From the NCBI GenBank assembly GCA_033557465.1, contig CM066033.1, positions 1,353,313,834 through 1,353,377,833 of the forward strand: a DNA stretch of 64,000 nucleotides, given 5' to 3'. This DNA comes from Ichthyophis bannanicus. Lineage: Eukaryota; Chordata; Amphibia; Gymnophiona; Ichthyophiidae. Within the stretch, counting starts at the first letter, position 1. Every line of letters starts with the position of its first letter. The notes under the pieces are model-generated. The model ran no database searches. It had not been told where the DNA came from and worked only from the letters and a program-made list of their open reading frames with translations. Both the position numbers and the translations under genes were made by a program. Below, in pieces: positions 21,430-31,859 of this stretch.

Positions 21430-22719
21430 CGAGCATTGCTATTTATATTTCTGGCCCTAGCAACAGTAAGTGTTGTCAGGCGCCATCCAATGGTTCCATT
21501 GGAACACTGACATTGTTAAACATAACCTTATTCATAACATTTTATCATTTGAGTGCGATGATTTGTTTATAGTAACTTGAAAAATTCATCTCGGGCGAAA
21601 AATGGAATTAACTCATGAACATTTTCGTGCGATTATTTTTCATAACTTTCGACGCGGATTATCAAGACAAGAGTGCATCGATGAACTTAATTTTTTATAC
21701 GGTGATAAAGCACCATCCTACAGCACTGTAAAAAACTGGTATAACGAATTCAATCGTGGCCGATGTTCGCTCCAGGACGAATTCCGTCAGGGTCGTCCAA
21801 AATCGGTGGTTGTGCCAGAAAATATCGATGCTGTGTGTGAACTGATAAAGCAAGATCGCATGTGACATACCGTGAGATTGAGGCATCTTTGGGCATTAGT
21901 ATGACAAGCATCAATAAGATATTGCATGATCATTTGGCCGTAAAAAAGATTTGTTCGCGTTGGATCCCGCATAATCTGACAAACGCTTAAAAGAAGGCTC
22001 GTGTCGATTGGTGCAAGGAAATGTTGAAAAAATACGTTCAAAGTGTATCAAAGACTGTGTATAACGTCTACACAGGTGACGAATCATGAATCTATGCATA
22101 TGAGCCCGAAACAAAACAGCAATCGACTGTATAGGTCTTCCAAGACGAGCCAAATCCAACAAAAGTTGTTCGCGGAAGAAGCACATTGAAGCAAATGGTT
22201 GCCTGTTTCTTCGGCATTACCGGTCACGTGGTGACAGTGCCGTTAGAGCAACGTAGGACGGTCAATTCTGAATGGTACACGACCATTTGATTACCAGAAG
22301 TCTTCGGAGAAATTCGGAAAAAGTTGAAGAAGAGGTGAATAATTCTTCATCATGACAATGCGAGCTCTCACACATCGGCTCAAACAAAGGAATTTTTGAC
22401 CGGCCAAAACATCGAATTGATGGGTCATCCACCGTACAGCCCTGATTTGGCACCCAATGACTTCTTTTTATTCCCGCACATCAAAAACAAATTACGTGGT
22501 CAACGATTTTCAACACCCGAAGATGCGGTTGATGCATTCAAAACGCATGTTTTGGAGTTACCTCAATCGGAATGGAAAAAGTGCTTCGAAAATTGGTTTA
22601 AACGCATGCAAAAGTGTATTGATCTTCATGGAGAATATTTTGAAAAACAATAAAACCAATTTCGATCATAAATATTTGTTTTTTCATTATTAGGCCAGAA
22701 ATATAAATAGCAACCCTCG
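21430..22719 (+). mobile_element. mariner transposon
   Basis: 1290 bp element with terminal inverted repeats CGAGCATTGCTATTTATATT and CGAGGGTTGCTATTTATATT (27 bp, 3 mismatches in the first 7). TA stands at both ends (21428-21429, 22720-22721). The split DIRS sequence rejoins as CTCA-TA-TGCTTTC, matching DIRS-A copy 1 at 16686-16697. Confidence 0.95.
21602..22653 (+). pseudogene. mariner transposase, multiple breaks
   Basis: Opens at ATG 21602 with the paired helix-turn-helix region (ELTHEHFRAI, SYSTVKNWYNEF) to 21865, where a 1-base loss near 21860 shifts the frame. Beyond it VTYREIEASLGIS continues; in-frame stops fall in TGDES-stop, at STV-stop and near 22290-22340. From 22396 to 22653 the frame is open again. 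Catalytic acids of the DD34D triad are visible: D in TGDES (about 22080), D in LHHDNASSH (about 22355) and the first D in YSPDLAPND (about 22445). Some stops are TGG-to-TGA/TAG changes. Confidence 0.9.
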
Positions 22720-23835
22720 TATGCTTTCAAGTGGAAAAGGTTTCCATATGGTACTCGCAGAAGGGTCTCAACCCCCTTGCGATACCTTTGGAATCATTAC
22801 TGGAGTATCTCTTTCATTTATCCAGTGCAGGACTTAAGACTAACTCAGTAAGAGTCCATTTGAGTGCTATTGCAGCTTCTTTCAAGCCTCTAAATGGACA
22901 GCCTATTTCCTCCCATCCTCTTGTAGCAAGATTTATGAGAGGCCTTCTTCTAACTAAGCCTCCCATTAGTCTACCACCTGTGGCATGGGACTTAAACCTG
23001 GTTCTTGGTCAGCTTATGAAGCCACCTTTCGAACCCTTAACTACTACCTCATTGAAATTTCTTTCTTGGAAAGTTATCTTTCTCATTGTAATCACATCAG
23101 CACGTCGCATCAGTGAGTTGCAAGCACTAGTATCTTATCCACCTTATACAAGGTTCCATCATGATAAGGTAGTCCTTAGGACTCATCCACACTTTATGCC
23201 AAAGGTGGTCTCGCCTTTTCATCTAAACCAGGCGGTCTACCTGCCTGTGTTTTTCCAAGGCCTCATGCATCTAATGCAGAAAGAAATCTTCATACTTTGG
23301 ACTGTAAAAGAGCTTTAGCTTTTTACTTACAAAGAACACAGCAACATAGAAAGTCCTCTCAACTCTTTGTTGCTTTTGATTCTTCTCATTTGGGACTTCC
23401 AATCTCTAAGAGAACAATGTGCAACTGGATTGCATGGTGTATTTCATTTGCCTATCAGAGTAAGAATCTTCCTCTGGAGGGTCATGTCACAGCTCACAAT
23501 GTGAGAGCCATGGCAGCTTCAATGGCTCATCTGCACTCTGTGTCTATCGACGACATCTGTCGAGCAGCCACTTGGGCCTCAGTTCATACCTTCACAGCCC
23601 ATTACTTCTTGGACAAGGACTCCCGCCGGGATGCCTTGTTTGGTCAGGCTTTTCTCCAACACCTGTTCCATACCTAATCAACTCCTTCCCACCATCCCTG
23701 GTTGTATGCCAGAGATCCATGGGGGGAAGTGGAGCCCTTTCACAGGGACACACAACTTCTGGGGTCTCTCCCTGGTATCTGAAGCTAGGGAGTCCCCATA
23801 TGTGAAGACTACATTCCTGCTTGTTCCTGGAGATA

Positions 23836-24287
23836 GCATAGTTGCTCACCTGTAACAGGTGATCTCCCGGAACAGCAGGAATTTAGTCTTCACAACCCAC
23901 CCACCTTCCCTAGAAGTTGTATCTCTCTATCTATCTCTTTCTCTTTCCCTCTCTCTCTCTTTGTCTTAGCTTTAAACTCAACTGGAGAGAGACAGTTGGG
24001 AAAGGCGGGAAGGCAGCACGCAGGTGCTGTGGGATGCTCCCAAAAGCTTTCTAATTGAAAGCTGGGGAGCATTCCCGCACAGGCTCTGTCAGTACCGACT
24101 GCATGCTGCCTTCCCGCCTTTCGCAACTGCCTCTCTCCAGTTGAGTTTTAAAGATGAGACAAAGAGAAAGAGAGGGAAAGGAAAGAGATAGATAGAGAGA
24201 TACAGCTCCCAGGGGAGGTGGGTGGGTTGTGAGGACTAAATTCCTGCTGTTCCCGGAGATCACCTGTTACAGGTGAGTAACTATGCT
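23836..24287. repeat. Long foldback at DIRS-A right end
   Basis: Arms 23836-24018 and 24103-24287 are inverted copies of about 183 bp with few differences, around an 84 bp spacer. The left arm contains the normal DIRS right-end sequence (GCATAGTTGCTCACCTG, the TCTTTCTCTTTCCC tract) and the start of the inverted ITR. The spacer is the middle of the inverted left ITR. The right arm re-inverts everything, so the expected outer ITR (CCCATATGTGA...) is missing. CACCTGTAACAGGTG palindromes lie at 23847-23861 and 24261-24275. Confidence 0.88.
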
Positions 24288-25636
24288 TTACTGAAATCTA
24301 AATACACCACATCTAGGGTGCTCCCTCGGTCCAACTCCCTGGTCACCCAGTCAAAGAAATCAATCAGATTTGTCTGACAAGACCTGCCTCTGGTGAATCC
24401 ATGCTGCCTCGGATCCTGTAATCTGCTGGACTCCAGAAACCTAACTATTTTCTCTTTCAGAAGTGTTCCAATAATTTACTCACCACCGAAGTTAAACTAA
24501 CCGGCCTGTAGTTTTCAACCACATCCTTACTTCCGCTTTTATTTATTTTATTTATTTACATTCTCTTATATACCGCGCTATTCTGCATCAGTGCGGTTTA
24601 CATTGAACAAACTGAAATTACATTGAACAGGGTATTATAACTTGGAGATAACTATTTTACAGGGAACATGGGCTATGGAGGGTTAAGTGGCTTGCCCAAG
24701 ACCACAAGGAGCACCTGTGGGACTAGAAACCCCAGTCCTTCCGGCCCAAGGTTGCTGTCCTCTAGTGGGATTTGAACCCCCGACCTTCTGGCCTGAAGTA
24801 CCTTGCCCCAACCACTAGGCTACTCCTCCACATGTAAAAGCACCACATGAGCCTCTCTCCAGTCCTTTGGCACCACTCCTGACTCCAACGAGGCATTGAA
24901 AAGGTCAGTCAGTGGAGCTGCTAGAATGTACCCAGGTTCCCTCAGTATTCTAGGGTGTATCCCAACCGGTCCCATCGCTTTGTCTACTTTAAGTTGAGCT
25001 AGTTTCTCACGAACACAGTCTTCTGAAAATTGTTCAAGATGTCCCTCGCTTCTGTTCCTGTTTGTGGGTGTTTTCTGAGGTCCTGCTCCTGGTTCTTCAT
25101 CTGTGAACACAGAACAGAAATATTTGTTAAGCAATTCCGCTTTATCCTTATCAGCTTCTATATATTCCTCCCCTACACCCTTGAGTCTGACAGTACCACT
25201 TTTGTCCTTCCTCTTCTCACTAACATATCTGAAAAATGTCTTATCCTCCCATTTTATTGCATTGGCTATTTCCTCCTCTTTTTGAATCTTTGCCTTCCTG
25301 ACTACTTTGCTAGCTTCTCTAACTTTTTCCAAATATAGAGATGCCTGTGATCTCTTGTATTTCATGAAGGCCTCTCTCTTTTCCTTCACTTTTTCAGCTA
25401 CTTCTTTCGAAAGCCATAGCGGTCTCCTTTTCCTTTTACCTTTATTTACCATTTTAACAAAAAGGTTGGTGGTTCTTAAAATAGCCCCTTTCAGTTTTGC
25501 CCACTGTTTTTCTACACCTCCCAGCTGTTCCCATCCCACTAACAACTCCCTGAGTTATTGGCCCATCTCAGCAAAGTTAGTCTTCCTAAAGTCTAAGATC
25601 CTCACCTTTGAATGGATTCTAACAGCCCTAGGAGAT
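24288..25636 (-). mobile_element. CR1-B LINE, 5' half
   Basis: The 241-codon minus frame 25545-24820 encodes the linker and RT fingers (KWEDKTFFRYVSEKRKDKSG, KVDKAMGPVGIHPRIL, PKDWREAHVV). A SINE (24536-24832) then interrupts it. 24535-24288 continues with VENYRPVSLTSV and SPADYRIRGSMDSPEAG-like text in broken frames, ending where DIRS-A was inserted. The endonuclease is absent, so the element is 5'-truncated near 25636. Confidence 0.8.
24536..24832 (-). mobile_element. tRNA-headed SINE in CR1-B
   Basis: Full-length SINE: on the minus strand a tRNA-like head (A box TAGCCTAGTGG, B box GGTTCAAATCC), a MIR/CORE-like body (CTTGTGGTCTTGGGCAAGCC), and a tail GTAAACCGCACTGATGCAGA...GCGGTATATAAGAGAATGTA with a (AAATA)n end. 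The tail is nearly the same as the end of the L2 at 39479-43388. Confidence 0.88.
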
Positions 25637-26560
25637 GGAAGACAAGGAGTCACTGGGACACCTGTCACCACCGTGACGTTCCTTCGGACTCCCCTCCTTT
25701 AAAGTCCCAGCAGCGGTCCCCGCTCAAGGACATGGCATTCCTTGATTTTGTCAGGGACATATCCAGGGCCCTAGTTTTCACGATGGTATTGGAGGAGGAT
25801 CCTCGGATGGAGGAGTTAGAAATCCTCCAATATGAGGCTTCCCCAAGGGAATCGCTCATGGTGCCCATCCCACCCATCCTGGAATGGCTATTGCTCCGCA
25901 TGTGGGAGACACCGGCATTTGTGCCAGTGGTGAACAAGCGGCTCAACTCGATATATCAAGTCCGCCGGAGTCCAGGCTTCCAGAAGTCACAGCTGCTACA
26001 CAACTCCATGGTGGTGAAGTTGGCCATGCGTCGGCTGAAGAGTCAGAAGATGCACTCCTCGGTGCACCCCGGTAGGGAGGCGCACACCTTAGACGTCCTT
26101 GGCAGAAAGTGCTACCAGGGCTCGATGCTCATCGACCACATCCAGGCCTACCAGCTATACATGGGCATGTACCTGAGAGACCTGGCGAAGGAGATTGCCG
26201 GGTTCTCAGCTGATCTTTCCGAGGAACCCCTGCAGCGGTTCAAAAACCTGGCCAAAGCTGTCTGAGTGCTCCAAGTTTGTCTTGGGTAGCCTATGACAGC
26301 TTCGAGTCGGCGTCTCAAGTAGCAGCTGCGGGCATTGGTGCCTGATGCCAGGATTGGCTACAGTCGTCAGACCTCGAGCAATGGGTTCAGGACAAATTGA
26401 TTGACGTCCCATGCCAAGGAAAGAGCCTCTTTGGCAAACCCATGACCGACAAGGTTGCTGAACTGGAGTCAGAGTTCATGACAAGGACCAGGCTCTCTGA
26501 AAGGACCGCTGCCCCTTCCCGGCGGAAGGGCTCGGCTTGAAAGCCCTTCTGTCTGAGAAA
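25637..26560 (+). pseudogene. DIRS-B gag, C-terminal part (outer element)
   Basis: Continues the gag interrupted at 10728. It is open to 26265 with the conserved core LEILQYEASPRE, LLLRMWETPA, GFQKSQLLHNSMVV and QLYMGMYLRDLAKE. The frame then breaks near 26255 and further homology (FGKPMTDKVAEL, basic Lys-rich tail) continues to about 26540 with a stop (TGA) at about 26344 and TGA at 26537. It aligns with 60300-61200 of the rightmost copy. Confidence 0.75.
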
Positions 26561-26689
26561 AGAGGCTGCTTACAGAAGCTACCCACCTTTTCAGGCCTGC
26601 CCGGCTCTCCAGCAGGGTCAGCAGGCCAAGGGGACATGTGCATGGCCCTTGTAAGCAGAAGGCTCACAAGCCCCAGTCGTCGGCCCAGC

Positions 26690-27069
26690 CAGGAAGGAGC
26701 TTTTGACTCCTTGGGCATATCCTCTCCACCCCAAGGAGGTCAGCAGCCCACAGGGGGACGTCTTATACACTGTGTCTAAAGGTGGCCAGCCATCACCACC
26801 AACTCCTGGGCACTCCAGGGTTACCTCCTCCATCTGACTCAGACATCTTCTCCTTACTTCCCGAGAGAGACCTCAGGTCTCCCCTTCACCGGGACCTTCT
26901 ACTGAAGGAAATCGCAGGTCATCTCAAGGACAGAGCAGTGGAACCAATCCCCTTCTATCTCAGGGGCAAGAAGTTCTACTGTAGGTACTTTCTCGTGCCA
27001 AAAAGAACAGGGGGCCTAAGGCTTATTCTCAACCTGCGCTAGCTGTATAGATTGCTGGTGAGGGAGAAG
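26690..27069 (+). pseudogene. DIRS-B reverse transcriptase, start (outer element)
   Basis: The frame at 26782-27042 carries KDRAVEPIPFYLRGKKFYCR and FLVPKRTGGLRLILNLR, the N-terminal RT fingers, then a TAG stop and LLVREK before the L2 insertion at 27070. RT resumes briefly at 31786-31857 (FKMLSLGTLLPYLQQG) and then stops at a junction with another gag. Confidence 0.7.
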
Positions 27070-27118
27070 TAAGGAGGAGATGTCTGAGTCAGATGGAGGA
27101 GGTAACCCTGACCACCCG

Positions 27119-27385
27119 CCGGTCACCAGCAGGACACCTCCAGAAGCCACGATCAACGTCGGGAGCTGCTTGCCCCTGCCGCTGCTCCTCCGGAGCCCAA
27201 TTGGGGTTCTCTCTGCTGTTTAAAAGGAGCACGCTGCCACAAGCTGAGCCTCTGCATGTGCCAGTCACCAGCAGGACACCTCCAGGAGCCGCGATCAACG
27301 TCGGCAGCTGCTTGCCCTTCCAGTTGCTCCTCCGGAGCCCAATCGGGGCTCTCTCTGCTGTTTAAAAGGAACACGCTGCAGGCCT
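27119..27385 (+). repeat. Tandem 142 bp repeats in L2-D 5' UTR
   Basis: Two head-to-tail units start at about 27119 and 27261. Both contain TCACCAGCAGGACACCTCCA, GATCAACGTCGG, GCTCCTCCGGAGCCCAAT and CTCTCTGCTGTTTAAAAGGA. TTTAAAA at the end of each unit could act as a TATA box; such 5' UTR monomers are promoters in some other LINEs. The promoter role is inference. Confidence 0.75.
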
Positions 27386-27559
27386 GCTCGCGTCTGGCGG
27401 GCCTGCACCAGAGGGCCCTTAGGCAGGGAAAGTAGGCGGCTGGAAAAGTAAGGGAAGGCATAACGCATTTCGACCACCAGCTCGCCTACTCGTCCTTGAC
27501 CGGCATCAGGCCGGGGAGCGGCAAGGGAGACCGTAGCTACAGAGCTAGACGGACATATC

Positions 27560-28284
27560 CCCTTCCGAACCCTGATCGACGACCTGACCTCAATACCACC
27601 ACGATACCAACCTCAAAGAAAAGATCCCCACCCATACACTATTGACAACCCATCTTGCCACCCCAACTGGTAAGCAGTACACCCCAAGCAAGTCAACCTA
27701 CCCGGCACAGCCTGTAAACTCCCTTGCTGCCTCACTGCTTGAACTAATCATCTCACCCCATTGCCTGAAACAACTCATGCTGCCCAGCCTCTAGCCACCC
27801 CACCACACTGATGCTTAAAACATCACATCACCTCATTGCCTGAAATAACTCTTGCTGGATTCCTGCTACCCCATTGCTTCAAATAACTCTTGCTACACAT
27901 CCTGCTGTCTTCATTGCTGCCTATAAATCGTCACACTGCATAGCCTGTAATTTAACTGCCTAGCCTGCTGACTCCACTGCTGCTTATCCAAATCAGCTAA
28001 AATTAATTGCATTGCCTGTGTATTAGCTGTATTAACTGCATTGCCTGTGGATTAATTGTTTAACTTGTATATTAACTGCATAGCCTGTTTGACCCCACTG
28101 CTGCTTATTTAAATAACTGCATTGCCTGTGGATTAACTAACTGCTCAACTTGCACATTACTGCATAGCCTGTTTGACTCCACCGCTGCCTATTTAAATAA
28201 CTGCCTATTTAAATAACTTACACTGCATTGCTACCCCACTATTCCTAAGATAACATTTGCTGCACAGCCCCTTCCGCTCCTTCT
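27560..28284 (+). repeat. Degenerate short repeats upstream of L2-D ORF
   Basis: No ORF. From about 27740 to 28260 variants of ACTGCATTGCCTGTGGATTA and CCACTGCTGCTTATTTAAAT recur many times with irregular spacing, a decayed tandem array in the 5' UTR. Confidence 0.65.
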
Positions 28285-29907
28285 ATGGCTCCACATCACA
28301 TTATCCTCCTTTTCCTCATTCTCCCTAACTGTTTCCCCTCCTACCAACACCATCACTCCTACTCTCCTCATCCCTCCCTTGCCACCCTACCTCCCCCCTC
28401 CATTCTGTCATCTACCCTCTCATCAGCTCTTGAACTCCATCTCTCTCTCCCTCTTATCCAACCATCCCCACTCTCTCTAAGGCAGCCCCACTCTCACTTC
28501 CACCGCACTGTCTCCTCTCGCCCCCCTACTCTGCTACTCCTTCTCCTCCTCTCATCCGGTAATATCAACCCCAATCCTGGCCCCCCTAGTTTTATCTCTC
28601 ACTCTGAAAAAATGCCTTCACGTAACTTGTCTAACCTTATCCATATCAACCCCTATCCTGGCCCCCCTAGACCTATCTCTCACTCCAAGAAGAAGCCTTC
28701 ATGCAACTTGTCTAACCTTATTCATATCCCTCTCCTCTCCCCCTTCACTCTCCCCTTCTCATGTGCCTTGTGGAACGCACACTCTGTCTCCAACAAACTT
28801 ACTTTTACTCACAATCTTTTTATCTCTAATGCCCTTCACCTCCTTGCTCTAACTGAGACCTGGCTTCTCCCTCATGATACCATATCCACTACCGCTCTCT
28901 GTCATGGGGGCTATCAGTTCTCCCACACGCCTCGACCCACCGGCCGTGGTGGTGGCATTGGGCTTCTACTTTCTCCCTCTTGCCAATTCCAACCCCTCAT
29001 CCTACCCCAATCTCACTCCTCTCTCTCTTTTGAAGTCCATTCCATCTGCCTCTTCCCTCCACTTCCTCTCCGGGTCGCTGTTATTTATCACCCTCCTGAC
29101 AAGTCTGCCTCTACCTTTCTCACCGACTTTGACGCATGGCTATTGGTCTTTCTAGATCCCTCCTCCCCCACTCTTATTCTTGGGGACTTTAACATTCATG
29201 TTGATAATCCCTCTGATCCTCATGCCTTAATGCTCCTCTCACTTACCTCCTCGTTCAACCTCCAACTCTGCTTCACTGCCCCCACTCACCAGCTTGGCCA
29301 CTGCCTCGACCTGATATTCTACTCTAACTGCTTACCCTCAAACCTCTGCAACTCAGTTCTTCCCTTATCTGACCATCACCTTTTACGTATTAACATTCAC
29401 CATCCTCCGCCCCAGCCTCGTCCTGTCTCCGCCAACCTATTTAGAAACCTTCATGCTATTGATCCCCTAGCTCTCTCCTCTGCCATCTCATCACCTCTCT
29501 CTTCCACTTTGTCATCTAAATCCGTTAACGAGGCAGTAACCTCCTATAATGCTGCACTCTCCTCGGCCCTGGATTCCCTTGCTCCGCTCACCCCACACCC
29601 TCTGAGGCGTTCGACACCCCAGCCCTGGCTCACATCCACCACCCGTTATCTACGTTCCTGTGCCCGTTCTGCTGAGCGTGTCTGGCACAAATCCCGCTCC
29701 CTTGCTGACCACCTTCACTTCAAATTCATGCTTGTCTCCTTCCAATCAGCCATAGCTCTCGCCAAGCAAGATTATTACATCCATCTGACCAACTCTCTTG
29801 CCTCCGACCCTCGCCATCTCTTTAATACTCTCAACTCTCTCCTCAAGGTCCCTCCGCCTCCAATCCCTCTCTCCCTTCCCCCCCAAACCCTGACTGTACT
29901 TCCATGA
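28285..29907 (+). CDS. L2-D endonuclease ORF (N-terminal part of ORF2)
   Basis: 540 open codons from ATG 28285. The N-terminal ~90 residues are Ser/Pro/His-rich. Residues ~93-150 hold a duplicated GNINPNPGPP / INPYPGPPRPISHS segment. The APE endonuclease follows: LWNAHSVSNKL, LTETWLLPHD, RGGGIGLL, LGDFNIHVD, LDLIFYSN and LSDHHLLRIN, the expected Asn, Glu, Asp and His motif order. It should read on into RT, but a frameshift/stop at 29905-29907 cuts it after LTVLP. It nicks target DNA for priming, by family knowledge. Confidence 0.82.
   Translation: MAPHHIILLFLILPNCFPSYQHHHSYSPHPSLATLPPPSILSSTLSSALELHLSLPLIQPSPLSLRQPHSHFHRTVSSRPPTLLLLLLLSSGNINPNPGPPSFISHSEKMPSRNLSNLIHINPYPGPPRPISHSKKKPSCNLSNLIHIPLLSPFTLPFSCALWNAHSVSNKLTFTHNLFISNALHLLALTETWLLPHDTISTTALCHGGYQFSHTPRPTGRGGGIGLLLSPSCQFQPLILPQSHSSLSFEVHSICLFPPLPLRVAVIYHPPDKSASTFLTDFDAWLLVFLDPSSPTLILGDFNIHVDNPSDPHALMLLSLTSSFNLQLCFTAPTHQLGHCLDLIFYSNCLPSNLCNSVLPLSDHHLLRINIHHPPPQPRPVSANLFRNLHAIDPLALSSAISSPLSSTLSSKSVNEAVTSYNAALSSALDSLAPLTPHPLRRSTPQPWLTSTTRYLRSCARSAERVWHKSRSLADHLHFKFMLVSFQSAIALAKQDYYIHLTNSLASDPRHLFNTLNSLLKVPPPPIPLSLPPQTLTVLP
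28562..28735 (+). repeat. ~84 bp in-frame duplication in L2-D ORF
   Basis: Two adjacent units, each starting ATATCAACCCC and including CCTGGCCCCCCTAG and AACTTGTCTAACCTTAT. The reading frame is kept, so the protein has two copies of the NP-PGPP...NLSNLIHI segment. Confidence 0.85.
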
Positions 29908-31580
29908 CAAAATCCATAAGATCACCCTCCAATTCCCCTCTACCCCTAATACCCCTCTCCCTTCCCAGCTCCCCCTTCCCAACTCCCCCCCCCAACTCTG
30001 CTACCCTCTCTTCCTTCCCTGTGATCTCCGAGGAGGAAACCGCACTCCTTTCTTTCTCCAAAGTCACCACCTGCTCCTATGATCCTATCCCCATCCGTCT
30101 CCTAAGCCCCATATCCTCCACCGTTGTCTCTTCTATCTCTCACATTCTCAACCTATCGCTCTCCACCGCAACCTTCCCTGCAGAATTCAAGCATGCCATG
30201 GCCACACCCCTCCTCAAGAAACCCTCGATCCCATCTGTCCTTCCAACTATCGACCCATCTCTCTCCTTCCCTTCATCTCTAAACTACATGAATGCGCGGT
30301 CTACCGCTGCTACCTCAACTTCCTCTTCTCTCATGCCCTCCTAGACCCTTTACAGTCCGGCTTTCGTCCCCTACACTCGACCGAAACAACTCTCACCAAA
30401 GTCTCCAGTGACTTCTTCCTAGCAAAATCCATGTGTCTCTGCTCTGTCCTCATCCTTCTTGACATCTCTGTTGCTTTTGACACTGTTGATCACAACCTTC
30501 TCTTCGACACCTTGTCCTCATTCGGTTTCAGGGGCTCTGTACTATCCTAGTTTTCCTCCTACCTCTCCTATCGATCCTTCAGTGTGTGCTGTGGTGGTTC
30601 CTTCTCCTCTGCCACCCCGCTCCCAGTCGGTGTACCCCAAGGCTCCATCCTGGGACCTCTCCTTTTCTCCCTCTACCCAGTCCCTTGGTGTGCTTATCTC
30701 TTCCCATGGCTTTCAGTACCACCTCTATGCCGATGACTCCCAAATCTACCTCTCTATGCCTCTAATCTCTCCGGCCATCCAGACCAAAATCTCCACCTGC
30801 CTTTCTGACATTGCTACCTGGATGTCTCACCGCTGCCTGAAACTGAACGTGTCCAAGACCGAGCTCCTTATCTTTCCCCCCAAAACCTCCCCCCAAACCC
30901 CCTCTCCTCTTCCTCCCCTCTCAGTCTCTGTCAGTAATGCTGTTATCCTCCCTGTTTCCTCCGCCCGCAATCTAGGGGTTATCTTTGACTCCTCTCTCTC
31001 CTTCTCCACTCACATCCAACTTGTAGCCAAGACCTGCCGTTTCTTTCTCTACAACATTAGCAAAATCTGCCCCTTCCTTTCCGGACACACTACTAAAACG
31101 CTTATCCACTCTTTAATCACCTCTCGTCTTGACTACTGCAAACTGCTCCTTGCTGGTCTCCCCGCAAACCATCTCTTCCCCCTTCAATCTATTCAAAATT
31201 CTGATGCTCGACTAATCTTCTGCCAGCCTCGCCATACCCACATTACCCCTCTCCTCAAGTCACTCCACTGGCTCCCTATCTGTTTCCGCATCCAGTTCAA
31301 GCTTCTCCTCCTGGCCTATAAATGCATTCACTCTGCAGCTCCTCTGTACCTTTCATCCCTTATCTCTCCTTACAGCACCTCTCGGGTACTTCGTTCTTCT
31401 GACAAACTACTTCTATCTGTGCCCTTCTCCTCTACTGCTAGCTCCAGACTTCACTCCTTTCACCTTGCTGCACCCTACGTCTGGAACAAGCTACCTGAGT
31501 CTATACGCCAGGCACCCTCCTTGGCCCTATTCGAGTCCAGGCTGAAAACCTATCTCTTCACCATTGCTTTTAGATCTTGA
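29904..31580 (+). pseudogene. L2-D reverse transcriptase, frameshifted
   Basis: RT in three pieces: 29904-30240 (PAEFKHAMATPLLKK), a shifted middle (about 30240-30640) with GFRPLHSTETTL, LLDISVAFDTVDHN and [14 protein letters not shown] interrupted by a TAG at about 30550, then 30650-31580 with YADDSQIY (YADD at 30726-30737), SARNLGVIFDSSLSF and LHWLPI. YADD and the L2-type LHWLP end place it in the L2 clade. A deletion of about 40 codons is possible between GPLLFSLY and the SLGVLIS stretch. Confidence 0.8.
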
Positions 31581-31859
31581 CCCCTGTCCTAGGTCCTGAA
31601 TAGACTGCAAGCTCCACATTTTGTGTTTGCACTTTGTATTATATGTTAACTGTTACTCTGTATTTTGCCTCGATTTGACTAGATTGTAAGTTCTGACAAG
31701 CAGGGACTGTCTCTTATATGTCTGTACAGCGCTGCGTACGAATGGTAGTACTATATAAATGATAAATAGTAATAGTAGTAGTAAGTTCAAGATGCTCTCC
31801 CTTGGAACATTGCTGCCTTACCTCCAACAGGGGAGATTGGCTATGCTCCCTGGATCTGG

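Larger units (their letters stand above)
21270..23677 (+). pseudogene. DIRS-A tyrosine recombinase, copy 2, split by mariner
   Basis: N-terminal piece runs to KPSTRRSY at 21429; the mariner occupies 21430-22719. The gene resumes at AFKWKRF with a frameshift near 22735. The 22731-23318 and 23297-23677 frames (shift near 23250-23297) carry the full catalytic set: Arg in TSARRISELQAL, HNVRAM (HxxR), Trp in AATWAS and the Tyr in FTAHYFLDKDSR. DIRS elements use this enzyme in place of an integrase, giving insertions without target duplications. The protein ends FLQHLFHT at 23677, about 160 bases before the foldback. Confidence 0.85.
17360..24287 (+). mobile_element. DIRS-A copy 2
   Basis: Near-complete DIRS element: left ITR (17360-17530), gag, RT/RNase H, tyrosine recombinase split by a mariner, and an unusual right end built as a long foldback (23836-24287). 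It is inserted in copy 1's recombinase gene at TTTAGC|CC; its own sequence at 23312-23326 is the undisturbed version of that site. Confidence 0.88.
27070..31785 (+). mobile_element. L2-type LINE (family L2-D), full length
   Basis: Inserted in DIRS-B RT between GAGAAG and TTCAAG. It has a long 5' UTR with tandem repeats, an endonuclease ORF, an RT region and a 3' tail (GGGACTGTCTCTTATATGTC, GCGCTGCGTACG) ending in (TAG)n. A truncated copy of the same tail lies at 49520-49710. Confidence 0.88.

Noticed and set aside
24820..25545. The open minus-strand frame as a host gene
   Set aside because: It aligns with CR1 linker/RT fingers and its continuation is found across the DIRS-A insertion.
27740..28260. 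CRISPR-like array
   Set aside because: Repeats are irregular in spacing and sequence and lie in a LINE 5' UTR of a eukaryote.
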